Shown piece after piece: positions 11,252 through 18,679 of a stretch of DNA of 64,000 bases. A program made the translations under genes and the position numbers. The stretch is taken from positions 1 through 64,000 of the forward strand of contig JADKDR010000012.1 in NCBI GenBank assembly GCA_016714535.1, in the 5' to 3' direction. The notes below the pieces were generated by a model that was not told the origin of the DNA, made no database searches, and saw only the letters and a program-made list of their open reading frames with translations. How positions within the stretch are numbered: the first letter of the stretch is position 1; each line of letters starts with the position of its first letter. Origin of the DNA: Bacteroidota bacterium (lineage in GTDB: Bacteria; Bacteroidota; Bacteroidia; AKYH767-A; OLB10).

Positions 11252-11338
11252 ATGTTTAATCAAATAAATACAAGTGCAGTTGGTGGTAGCGCCATCCGCT
11301 TTTTTAATGCCCAAATGGTTACTCTAAAATGCATATGA
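11252..11338 (+). pseudogene. 28-codon remnant of the beta-helix T9SS family
   Basis: A short frame from ATG 11252 to TGA 11336-11338 contains GGSAIRFFNAQMVTLKC. This closely matches GSAIRFFNTQQLNTVHC inside the gene at 8602-10278. It has no domain before or after it and is best read as a leftover of a duplicated or recombined family member. Confidence 0.55.
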
Positions 11339-11900
11339 AATAATAAAGCTGCTGTGGTGGATTTGATAATTCAGATTCAATTTATACGAGCTTTGTTATG
11401 TAATGGTTCTATTCTTGAACTTTTATGTTGCTGTAATATTCAACCAGAAAAATGGAAGAGCAAAAAATATTCACGAAAGGGAGAACGACTATTTCAACTG
11501 CACTTGAACTGATTTTGATTTTATACAAGGCGTTATGAAATAAATATAAAACGTCATCTGTAGATAGCTACTTGAATTATGTTCTCAATGATTAATGCTT
11601 GGCAGAATTTCAGTCAACTCATTTGGACAAAAAACGAGTTTTTTTGGAACGACTATCTACCCGAAGCAGCAAATGTATATCACTAACCCCGATTGCAATG
11701 GAAATCCTTTTTTTTCATTTTCGAACACAATAAAAAAGATTGTAATGAAAAGCGGGACGGAACCGTTATTAGCACCTTGAATATCGCAGTTTCTAAACTA
11801 CAGTAGCATGGAAAAAGTAGAATTTTGTCAATTTTATGGTTTAACCAGCGGATACAAAAGAAAATACGTCCGAACTTGGCTACAGTATTAATAATCTCAC
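11339..11900. other. Unassigned, possibly decayed coding sequence
   Basis: Several short frames look protein-like, such as NFSQLIWTKNEFFWNDYLPE at about 11608, DGTVISTLNIAVSKLQ at about 11757 and a 27-codon frame from ATG 11808. None is long, and I do not recognise a family. There is no RNA or repeat signal. Confidence 0.35.
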
Positions 11901-11929
11901 TTGCAATTCGGATTAATTTATTTCATTTG
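11901..11929 (+). promoter_or_regulatory. Promoter of the 3-hydroxyacyl-CoA dehydrogenase gene
   Basis: TTG (11901-11903), 18 bp, TTCATTTG (11922-11929; one mismatch to TAnnTTTG), then GCGCCTTC. It lies 40 bp before ATG 11969 and so supports that start over upstream in-frame codons, which would fall inside or before the promoter. Confidence 0.5.
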
Positions 11930-11968
11930 CGCCTTCAATTTTTTGAGGAAAAGATTTTTAGAAATAAT

Positions 11969-12865
11969 ATGAGACACATTGAAGTAATTGGTTCGGGAAC
12001 GATGGGTAACGGAATAGCGCAGGTATTTGCCCAGTACGACTATAAAGTATCGCTTATAGATATTAATCAAAACGCCCTTGATAAGGCCATAGCTACTATA
12101 ACAGCCAATCTTGACAGGATGATTGCCAAGCAAACTCTAACTGAAGAAGTGAAGGCCATGGCATTAAATAATATTACCACACATACAGATTTATCGAAGG
12201 GCGTAATCAACGCAGACCTTGCGATTGAAGCGGTTTCTGAAAGGGTTGATATTAAGATAAAGGTATTTGAAGATCTTGATAAACATTGCAAACCTGAGTG
12301 TATATTAGCATCAAACACTTCATCAATAAGTATTTCGATGATTGGTGCAGCTACTAAGCGTGGCGATAAAGTAATTGGAATGCACTTTATGAATCCGGTT
12401 CCGGTAATGAAATTGGTTGAAGTAATCCGTGGTTATTTAACTTCGGACAGCGTGGCAGGTGCGATAAATGAGTTATCGGTGCGAATTGGTAAAATACCAA
12501 CCGAAGTAAACGATTATCCGGGTTTTATTAGCAATCGTGTTTTGATACCGATGATAAACGAAGCCATATTTGCCTTGCATGAGCGTGTGTCTAATGTTCG
12601 CGATATAGATACGGTAATGAAGTTTGGGATGAACCATCCAATGGGTCCATTGCAGTTGGCTGATTTTATCGGCTTAGATGTAGTATTAAATATCCTCTAT
12701 GTATTATATGATGGGTTTAAAAATCCGAAATATGCTCCTTGTCCGCTTTTGGTAAATATGGTACGAGCAGGGCATTTAGGAAAAAAATCCGGCCACGGGT
12801 TTTATCAATATAAAGAAGGCAGCAAGGACCTTGTGGTGGCTGATGCTTTCAGGAGATGGTTGTAA
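11969..12865 (+). CDS. 3-hydroxyacyl-CoA (3-hydroxybutyryl-CoA) dehydrogenase
   Basis: This enzyme oxidises (S)-3-hydroxyacyl-CoA to 3-ketoacyl-CoA with NAD, in fatty-acid or butyrate metabolism in the cytoplasm. It has 298 residues, the normal length for the single-domain Hbd/PaaH type. The N-terminal Rossmann motif is VIGSGTMGNGIA (residues 6-17), and the acidic residue after strand 2 lies in LIDIN. The middle holds LASNTSSISIS and the catalytic GMHFMNPVPVMKLVEV (His-Glu pair). The C-terminal dimer domain has NHPMGPLQLADFIGLD and GHLGKKSGHGFYQY. The start at 11969 was chosen because the conserved protein begins there (MRHIEVIGSGTMG) and a promoter lies just upstream. No other beta-oxidation genes are adjacent. 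Confidence in the family is high; chain-length preference cannot be read from sequence. Confidence 0.93.
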   Translation: MRHIEVIGSGTMGNGIAQVFAQYDYKVSLIDINQNALDKAIATITANLDRMIAKQTLTEEVKAMALNNITTHTDLSKGVINADLAIEAVSERVDIKIKVFEDLDKHCKPECILASNTSSISISMIGAATKRGDKVIGMHFMNPVPVMKLVEVIRGYLTSDSVAGAINELSVRIGKIPTEVNDYPGFISNRVLIPMINEAIFALHERVSNVRDIDTVMKFGMNHPMGPLQLADFIGLDVVLNILYVLYDGFKNPKYAPCPLLVNMVRAGHLGKKSGHGFYQYKEGSKDLVVADAFRRWL

Positions 12866-13104
12866 GGGATAGTGTTGTGATTGTTGGCTGGTTGTAAATA
12901 TTAATTGACATTCATTTTTTTTCAAAATAAGCACACACTCATAGATTAAAATATATTCGTTGTCATTCGATTCATCAATTTGTAAGAAGATAAATTGTTT
13001 GGAGTAAAAGCATTTACCTTAAATGATTTTATCGTCTCATTTAATGTAACATTGCTCCGAAGAGGGATGTGAGTATATAATTACAGATGTGCGTAAAATA
13101 GTAA

Positions 13105-14127
13105 TCAATAGTAAAATATTCTTCGCCATAATTTTGCAAAGGCTTCTTTGAAATTAATTTCACCTTCGGAAGGCTCATGCGAAATTACTTCTACTTTATT
13201 GTCGCCATGTTTTATAAGTGTAAAGTAAAAACGGAATGCATCGAGTGGTTGCTTTTTATCATAATCAAAACGGCCCCATTTTACCAAATATAAACGTGCT
13301 GTGGTATCATTCACATGTTCGAAGATATACTGGCCTTGAGAAAACCACATTAAGGTTGAAAGTTCGGGGCAAGTGAATTTTTCTTTTAAATGTTGATTGG
13401 TTGGGAACGAAACAAATTCCACATTCTTGTCCTTATCCCATACTGAATATTCGCCAACATGCAGCGAATCGCGGTTATAAGCAATGCCTGCCCAAAGCAT
13501 CCCATTAAAGATGGAAGGTGTTGTCCTAAGCGTAGTATAGGCCACATGGTTATTCTGTAACGAAGCAGACATGGCAGTATATGCAGCCTTTTTGCAGCCT
13601 ATAACCATCACCATATATGTTGCACTTACAATAAATGAAGCAATTGCAATTTTTCTACGGACAGCGCTTTCTCTTCGTTTAAACAAGCAGATGATAAGTA
13701 ATACCATAAATGGAATGGTGTACAAAGGGTCAATGATAGAAATGGTATTGAGCCCAACAAGGTAACGCGAGAACGGGAGAAAGAACTGTGTGCCATAGGT
13801 AGTGCAGCAATCGAGCATGGTATGAGTAACCAATGCCAACGCCCATAATGTGTAAAAGGCCCAATAGCTATGCTTACGTTTGAAAATTATGTGAGTGAGG
13901 TATGCCAGTGGGAATGCTGCAAGTATGAGTGGAAACAATGCATGCGAATAGGAACGATGAATCTCGAAGTATTCGACACTATTTTTTAAGTGTAACGTGA
14001 ACAGCACATCAAGGTCGGGCAGGGTGCCGCCAATAGCACCAATCAACTGGGCACGATTTCCGATCTTGCGGCCCATAGTTAATTCGCCAATGCCTGCACC
14101 AAGCACTATTTGTGTGAGTGAATCCAT
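13105..14127 (-). CDS. Membrane-bound metal-dependent hydrolase, YdjM/DUF457 family
   Basis: The protein has 340 residues. The family pattern is visible: PDLD at residues 37-40, HRSYSHA at 57-63, and HTMLDCCTTYGTQ after the third hydrophobic stretch. These are the conserved acidic and histidine residues that predict a metal site. Five or so membrane helices are followed by a soluble tail of about 140 residues (from FNGMLWAGIAYNRDS) that Bacteroidota members of the family carry. The substrate is unknown; similarity to the LexA-regulated YdjM is only at family level. It stands alone between hbd and efp, on the minus strand. Confidence 0.8.
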   Translation of the reverse strand: MDSLTQIVLGAGIGELTMGRKIGNRAQLIGAIGGTLPDLDVLFTLHLKNSVEYFEIHRSYSHALFPLILAAFPLAYLTHIIFKRKHSYWAFYTLWALALVTHTMLDCCTTYGTQFFLPFSRYLVGLNTISIIDPLYTIPFMVLLIICLFKRRESAVRRKIAIASFIVSATYMVMVIGCKKAAYTAMSASLQNNHVAYTTLRTTPSIFNGMLWAGIAYNRDSLHVGEYSVWDKDKNVEFVSFPTNQHLKEKFTCPELSTLMWFSQGQYIFEHVNDTTARLYLVKWGRFDYDKKQPLDAFRFYFTLIKHGDNKVEVISHEPSEGEINFKEAFAKLWRRIFYY

Positions 14128-14462
14128 ATTTACTTAGCGATCATGTTGATCATTTTTCTTTTAAAGTTTTAAATTTCGAGGAAACTTGGTCTTATATTAT
14201 TCGCAAAATTATAATTTGACCTTACCTCCCCTTACCATTAGTGATGTAGTTAATTTCTACAGAAACCCTTCTATCAATTTATTGCACCTTATAAAAACAA
14301 TTGCTACTGAAAACCAAATTAAAACCAAGCATGTGCTATTAATGCTATTCAGTTATGCTTAGTAAGTATATGCTTAGTGTTACGATTTAACACTAAATTC
14401 AGGTTTATCAAACAAGTTAATCAGTGTACTGTTGAATATGAAATGTCGGCAAATGATATAAA
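14128..14462. other. Intergenic stretch, nothing convincing
   Basis: AT-rich sequence between the DUF457 start and the efp terminator. It presumably contains the DUF457 promoter, but I find no clear -33/-7 pair, RNA or repeat. Confidence 0.5.
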
Positions 14463-14484
14463 AAAACCGGCTAAAGCCGGTTTT
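14463..14484 (-). terminator. Terminator of efp
   Basis: Perfect 10-bp stem AAAACCGGCT-aa-AGCCGGTTTT, A-tract and T-tract on both sides, 25 bp past the efp stop. Confidence 0.85.
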
Positions 14485-14508
14485 AAATATTGTCGATTCA
14501 ATTCAAAA

Positions 14509-15069
14509 TTACTTTACACGTTCCATGTACGACCCTGTGCGGGTATCAACACGAATAGTTTCGCCTTCGTTTACAAACAAAGGCACACTTACAATGGCCC
14601 CTGTTTCGAGTGTAGCAGGTTTAAGGGTGTTGGTTGCGGTATCTCCTTTTACTCCTGGCTCGCAATAAGTTATGGCAAGAGTTACAAAATTGGGCGCTTC
14701 GCCTATGATTGGCAAGTCGCTTTCGAAAGCCACCTTAACCTTATCGCCTTCTTTCATAAATTGCATACCATCGCCAAAATATTCTTTTGGCACCGGCACT
14801 TGTTCAAAGTTTTCGGGATCCATACAAATCAAACTTCCATTTTCCTCGTATAAGTAATCCATTTCTTTAAATTCAACCCGGGCTATATCCACCTCTTCGC
14901 CACTGCGGAAACGGTTTTCAAGGTTTTTGCCGGATTTCATATTGCGCATTTTACCCTGATAAAATGCTCGCAAATTTCCTGGTGTACGATGTTGCCATTC
15001 GGTAACTATGCACAATTCGCCATTATACCTGAGTATGGTGCCTACGTTTACGTCTGATGTTGTTGCCAT
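14509..15069 (-). CDS. efp: Translation elongation factor P
   Basis: EF-P enters the ribosome E site and helps peptide-bond formation at polyproline stretches. It has 186 residues with the three-domain family layout: the KOW-like N-domain (ILRYNGELCIVTEWQHRTPG), the middle OB domain (YLYEENGSLICMDPENFEQV) and the C-terminal OB domain (VKGDTATNTLKPATLETGA, ending RVDTRTGSYMERVK). The N-domain loop reads TPGNLRAF where E. coli has KPGKGQAF. The position of the lysine that carries beta-lysine is therefore Asn, and an Arg lies two residues on. Either this EF-P is unmodified or it uses another residue. It is monocistronic, with its own terminator. Confidence 0.96.
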   Translation of the reverse strand: MATTSDVNVGTILRYNGELCIVTEWQHRTPGNLRAFYQGKMRNMKSGKNLENRFRSGEEVDIARVEFKEMDYLYEENGSLICMDPENFEQVPVPKEYFGDGMQFMKEGDKVKVAFESDLPIIGEAPNFVTLAITYCEPGVKGDTATNTLKPATLETGAIVSVPLFVNEGETIRVDTRTGSYMERVK

Positions 15070-15171
15070 TTTAATTCCTTATTTTTTGAAATTCTGCATT
15101 CGTTAGTACTTTTTCCTGATAGTCGGTTACTTAAACCAAACTCAGGGTATACTGAATGGTGAACTTAAGAA

Positions 15172-15621
15172 TTACTCTTGTTCTATTACATCAAAATTTA
15201 TTGGCCCCTTAACATCGCGATGCAATACTAACTCTGCAGTATAGCTTCCTAATGTTTTTACATGCTCAGCTGGCATTGAGATTTGCTTGCGATCGATAGA
15301 ATATCCAAGCTTTTTCAAAATATCAGCTAAATGTTGTGAGGTTACACTACCAAACAACTTGCCTTTTTCTCCGGCCTTCATTGGTATGGTAAGTGTTATT
15401 GCACCTATCGCATCTAAAATAGCTTGAGCATCGTTACGAAGCTTGGCAATTTTATGTGCGCGTTGTTTTACCGTTTCTGCATGTACCTTCTTATTTGTTT
15501 CGCTGGCTATTATTGCATATCCCTGAGGAATAAGGTAATTGAGGCCATAGCCATTCTTTACTTTTACCACATCATTGGCAAAGCCAAGATTTTTTACATC
15601 TGATTTTAAAATTACTTCCAT
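15172..15621 (-). CDS. rplI: 50S ribosomal protein L9
   Basis: L9 binds 23S rRNA near the L1 stalk and limits frame slippage. The length is normal at 149 residues. The N-terminal rRNA-binding domain begins MEVILKSDVKNLGFANDVVK and contains VKNGYGLNYLIPQGYA. A charged connecting helix follows (KKVHAETVKQRAHKIAKL), then the C-terminal domain (GKLFGSVTSQHLADILKKLG). It is the last gene of the rpsF-rpsR-rplI operon, 31 bp after rpsR. No clear hairpin is seen directly after it; efp starts about 100 bp downstream on the same strand. Confidence 0.97.
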   Translation of the reverse strand: MEVILKSDVKNLGFANDVVKVKNGYGLNYLIPQGYAIIASETNKKVHAETVKQRAHKIAKLRNDAQAILDAIGAITLTIPMKAGEKGKLFGSVTSQHLADILKKLGYSIDRKQISMPAEHVKTLGSYTAELVLHRDVKGPINFDVIEQE

Positions 15622-15652
15622 TGGTCTTTGGTTTTGTACGTTTAGTAAAGAA

Positions 15653-15946
15653 TTATTTTAACAAGTCGGCTACATAAGGCATCAAAGCTAAGTGGCGTGC
15701 ACGTTTTACGGCCTGCCCAACTTTACGCTGATACTTAAGTGAAGTACCTGTTAACCTGCGTGGCAATACTTTGCCCTGCTCGTTTACAAAGCGAAGTAAG
15801 AAACTTGCATCTTTGTAGTCAATGTACTTGATACCTAATTTTTTAAAACGGCAATATTTCTTGCGTTGCATGTCTACTGCCGGAGGATTCAAATAACGAA
15901 TCTCTGAATTGCTCGGTGGAGCTTGTGTTGGTGTTGAGTTTTCCAT
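15653..15946 (-). CDS. rpsR: 30S ribosomal protein S18
   Basis: S18 sits on the 30S platform next to S6. It has 97 residues with a short Bacteroidota-type N-terminal extension rich in Pro and Ser, then the conserved core: KKYCRFKKLGIKYIDYKD, FVNEQGKVLPRRLTGTSLKY and QRKVGQAVKRARHLALMPYV. Only 5 bp separate it from rpsF, and rplI follows at 31 bp, the usual operon order in this phylum without ssb or priB between them. Confidence 0.97.
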   Translation of the reverse strand: MENSTPTQAPPSNSEIRYLNPPAVDMQRKKYCRFKKLGIKYIDYKDASFLLRFVNEQGKVLPRRLTGTSLKYQRKVGQAVKRARHLALMPYVADLLK

Positions 15947-15951
15947 CGCGA

Positions 15952-16317
15952 TTAAGAATTAACGGTTTCACTTTCTGCCTTCTTTAGTTCGGCATTCTTT
16001 CTTTTCTTTTCGTTGTAAGCAATTGCATGCTTATCCAACACAACTGTGAGAAAACGCATTACTCTCTCATCGCGCTTATATTCTAACTCTAACTTTTTAA
16101 TTGCCTCTCCGGGGCTCTTAAACTCGATTAAATGATAGAATCCCGTATTCTTTTTCTGAATAGGGTAAGCTAATTTGCGTAATCCCCAATTGTTTTCAAA
16201 AACAACCTCGGCACCTTGATCGGTGAGGATTTTCTTAAATTTTTGAACCGTATCGCTCAATTGCTCCTGTGAGAGTACAGGGTTGAGAATCATTACGGTT
16301 TCATACTGTTTTGTCAT
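15952..16317 (-). CDS. rpsF: 30S ribosomal protein S6
   Basis: S6 pairs with S18 on the 30S platform. It has 121 residues: YETVMILNPVLSQEQL at the start, FENNWGLRKLAYPIQKKNTG in the middle and YHLIEFKSPGEAIKKLELEY, then RDERVMRFLTVVLDKHAIAY, which is the full ferredoxin-like fold. The short tail is Lys/Glu-rich. It is the first gene of the operon; a promoter with TATCTTTG lies 32 bp upstream. Confidence 0.97.
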   Translation of the reverse strand: MTKQYETVMILNPVLSQEQLSDTVQKFKKILTDQGAEVVFENNWGLRKLAYPIQKKNTGFYHLIEFKSPGEAIKKLELEYKRDERVMRFLTVVLDKHAIAYNEKKRKNAELKKAESETVNS

Positions 16318-16349
16318 TTTTTTTTAATTAGCTTTAAAAAATTGAGGCG

Positions 16350-16381
16350 CAAAGATAATATCTTTTTCTTTCCAAAAACAA
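16350..16381 (-). promoter_or_regulatory. Promoter of the rpsF-rpsR-rplI operon
   Basis: On the minus strand TTG (16381-16379), 21 bp, TATCTTTG (16357-16350), immediately followed by CGCCTC. The same TTTGCGCCTC string follows the -7 box of tRNA-Asp and ffh. Confidence 0.6.
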
Positions 16382-16691
16382 GAAAAATAACAATGTTGCA
16401 AACGGCCTCTCCTGAATAAGCTTTTGCCCCTGCTTATGTGCTCCAATGCCTCTATAGTCCTGCAAAACAGAAGACTGCCTTCCTGCCTGTTACCCTAAAA
16501 AACAAAGCATGAGTCACTCTTAAGGTCATCAAAGCATTTTTTGGAATGGCATTTACCATCTAAAAATATGAAATCGTAATAGCCTCAGTTGCATACCTTT
16601 AAATATACTAAAATTTTATTTTCCTAATTTCCCTTATGGAATAAATTGAAGCTCGGCATCTCCTATTCAACAAATCAAAAATTTTAATTTT
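16382..16691. other. Divergent intergenic stretch
   Basis: It lies between the rpsF promoter and the DUF4139 gene. I see no RNA, repeat or clear promoter for the rightward gene. Confidence 0.5.
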
Positions 16692-18363
16692 ATGAAAAAA
16701 CTAATTTTAATGGCAGGTCTTTTTGTGACCATGCAGGCGATGGCCAACGAGAAAAAGGTAAAATCAGACGTAACCAATGTAACCGTGTTTACACAAGGGG
16801 CACAGGTTTTTAGAAAAGCTAACATTACAGCAACACCCGGAGTTACTAACTATGTATTTAATGGACTGTCAAAATTTATAAATCCACTTAGTATACAAGC
16901 CGGAGGCAGCGGCAACTTCACCATACTCGAAGTAAAACATAGCATTGCCTACCCGCAACCTGCAGCAAAAAAAGAAACCAAGTTGCCACAAAATATACTT
17001 AAGGATATAACTTCGATTGAAGATTCAATTACAGAAATAAACTTTAGTGTGGCCGAGGTAGCGGAGCAAAAGAATGCACTACTCCTTGAAAAAGATATGA
17101 TTATAAAAAACAAGCTTGCAAAAGGTGAGGGCAAAAGCGATTCGCTGCCGGTGTTGAAGCAAGCAATGGAATACTTCCGTATAAAACTTACTGACATAAA
17201 TGCTCAGCTAGCAACTATAAACCGGTCCGAATGGAAACATCAAAAACTACTTACTCGCTTAAACGAGCGCTTACAGGAGCTGCGCACATATAGAAATAGC
17301 GAGGAGCCAACTATAGTATATGAGCCCGAACATCAGGTTGTAGTTACCATTAGTGCAGAGGCTGCAACACCTGGCACTTTAACGATAAACTATATGGTTC
17401 AAGGGGCTGGTTGGGTTCCATTATATGATTTGAGAAGCACATCGGCCGGAGCCCCCATGCAGCTTACCTATAAGGCTAATGTGTATCAAAGTTCTGGCGA
17501 ATTATGGGATAATGTAAAGCTTAAACTAAGTACTTCAAATCCAAACAAAGGCAACCTAAAGCCCGAGTTACCTACCTGGTATGTTGACTACTTTAATACG
17601 CAACCTGCGAAATTAAAATCACCTCAAGGGGCGCGAACTTAGCCAACTTAACTCAGTAAATGAAGTGCGCATCTTAGACAAGAAAACTAGCGAAGACATG
17701 GATGAATTAAGTGCAGCCCAATCATCGGCAAATTATTCGCAACTAATTGAAACTATGACGAATGTTGAATTTAATATTAACCTTAACTACACCATTCCAT
17801 CGGACGGAGTTAACCACCTGGTGGCAATCAAGTCAGATGAGTTACCAGCTAAATACTACCACTACCTGGTGCCTAAGTTGGAGAGCGAAGCATTTCTAAT
17901 TGCAAAAATTGCAGGCTGGGAATCGCTAAGTTTGTTACCAGGTACAGCCAATGTTTTTTACGAAGGAACGTATGTAGGCCAAACCGTTTTAAACCCATCG
18001 GTTATAAATGATACACTTCAACTTGCTCTGGGCAGAGATAATGGCCTGGTTATAACAAGAACAAAACAACCTTCTAAGCAAAATTCTAATTTCCTTGCAG
18101 GCACAATAACCAAAACGGTAGGATATGAGTTGCGAATAAAAAGCAACAAATCGAAACTGATAAATCTGGTAATTGAAGATCAGATACCTGTAACCAATAA
18201 TAAGGAAATTAAGATTGAATTATTGGAAGCTCAAAAAGCAAATCATGAGCTAAGTACAGGATTATTGAGCTGGACCATTGACTTGAAACCGCGCGAATGG
18301 CAATCGCTCAAGTATAGCTATAACATATCCTTTGATAAAAATAAGCCTGTAAGCTTAAACTGA
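16692..18363 (+). CDS. DUF4139 (mucoidy inhibitor MuiA-like) protein, one frameshift
   Basis: The protein has about 556 codons. A signal peptide (MKKLILMAGLFVTMQAMAN) is followed by the DUF4140 domain (VTNVTVFTQGAQVFRKANI), a coiled coil around residues 105-205 and the DUF4139 domain (INYMVQGAGWVPLYDLRST, YQSSGELWDNVKLKLSTSNP). One frame change occurs near 17635 at a run of four G. The first frame ends GART at 17642, while the continuing frame reads GRELSQLNSVNEVRILDK and goes to the stop at 18363. The C-terminus (IEDQIPVTNNKEIKIELLEA, LLSWTIDLKPREWQSLKYSY) is the family tail. A strong terminator follows. Its role is unknown. It is the second copy in the window, after the broken one at 544-2227. 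The homopolymer site suggests a sequencing indel. Confidence 0.85.
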
Positions 18364-18385
18364 AACTGGAAAGATAATTAATGAT

Positions 18386-18416
18386 AAAAGGAAGCCTCGG
18401 CTTCCTTTTGTTTTTT
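18386..18416 (+). terminator. Terminator after the DUF4139 gene
   Basis: Stem AAAAGGAAGCC-tc-GGCTTCCTTTT followed by GTTTTTT, 22 bp past the stop. It also faces the 3' end of tRNA-Asp and may stop both transcripts. Confidence 0.85.
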
Positions 18417-18417
18417 G

Positions 18418-18491
18418 CGGTCGGGACGGGACTCGAACCCGCGACCCCATGCGTGACAGGCATGTATTCTAACCAACTGAACTACCCGACC
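18418..18491 (-). tRNA. tRNA-Asp (anticodon GTC)
   Basis: On the minus strand GGTCGGG pairs with CCCGACC. The D arm is GTTCAGTTGGTTAGAAT, the anticodon loop CTGTCAC lies between CATGC and GCATG, and the T arm is GCGGG-TTCGAGT-CCCGT. The layout closely follows E. coli tRNA-Asp. The discriminator is G, and CCA is not encoded. Confidence 0.97.
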
Positions 18492-18517
18492 GTCTGATTT
18501 TTTTCAAAATCGAGGCG

Positions 18518-18547
18518 CAAAAGTACTTATCTTTTTGATTTCTACAA
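18518..18547 (-). promoter_or_regulatory. tRNA-Asp promoter
   Basis: On the minus strand TTG (18547-18545), exactly 19 bp, TACTTTTG (18525-18518), followed by CGCCTC. This is a textbook Bacteroidota -33/-7 pair, 26 bp before the mature tRNA 5' end. Confidence 0.75.
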
Positions 18548-18679
18548 TTTTTTATCAAAAAAAACGGAATTCTATGGCTTTGCCTGATGGATTACTGAGG
18601 TAAACAATCAATCATTTATAATCAATGGCCAGAGGGCAGGCTTTATCATGAAACCAAAAATAAAACTTCAGCTTTATAC

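Noticed and set aside
8247..11351. 16-bp direct repeat TGAAATAATAAAGCTG at 8247-8262 and 11336-11351, flanking the T9SS patch
   Set aside because: One AT-rich 16-mer match is expected by chance in 64 kb of this composition. There are no target-site or transposase features around it.
11595..11780. 61-codon open frame
   Set aside because: A neighbouring frame over the same bases looks equally protein-like; neither is long or recognisable.
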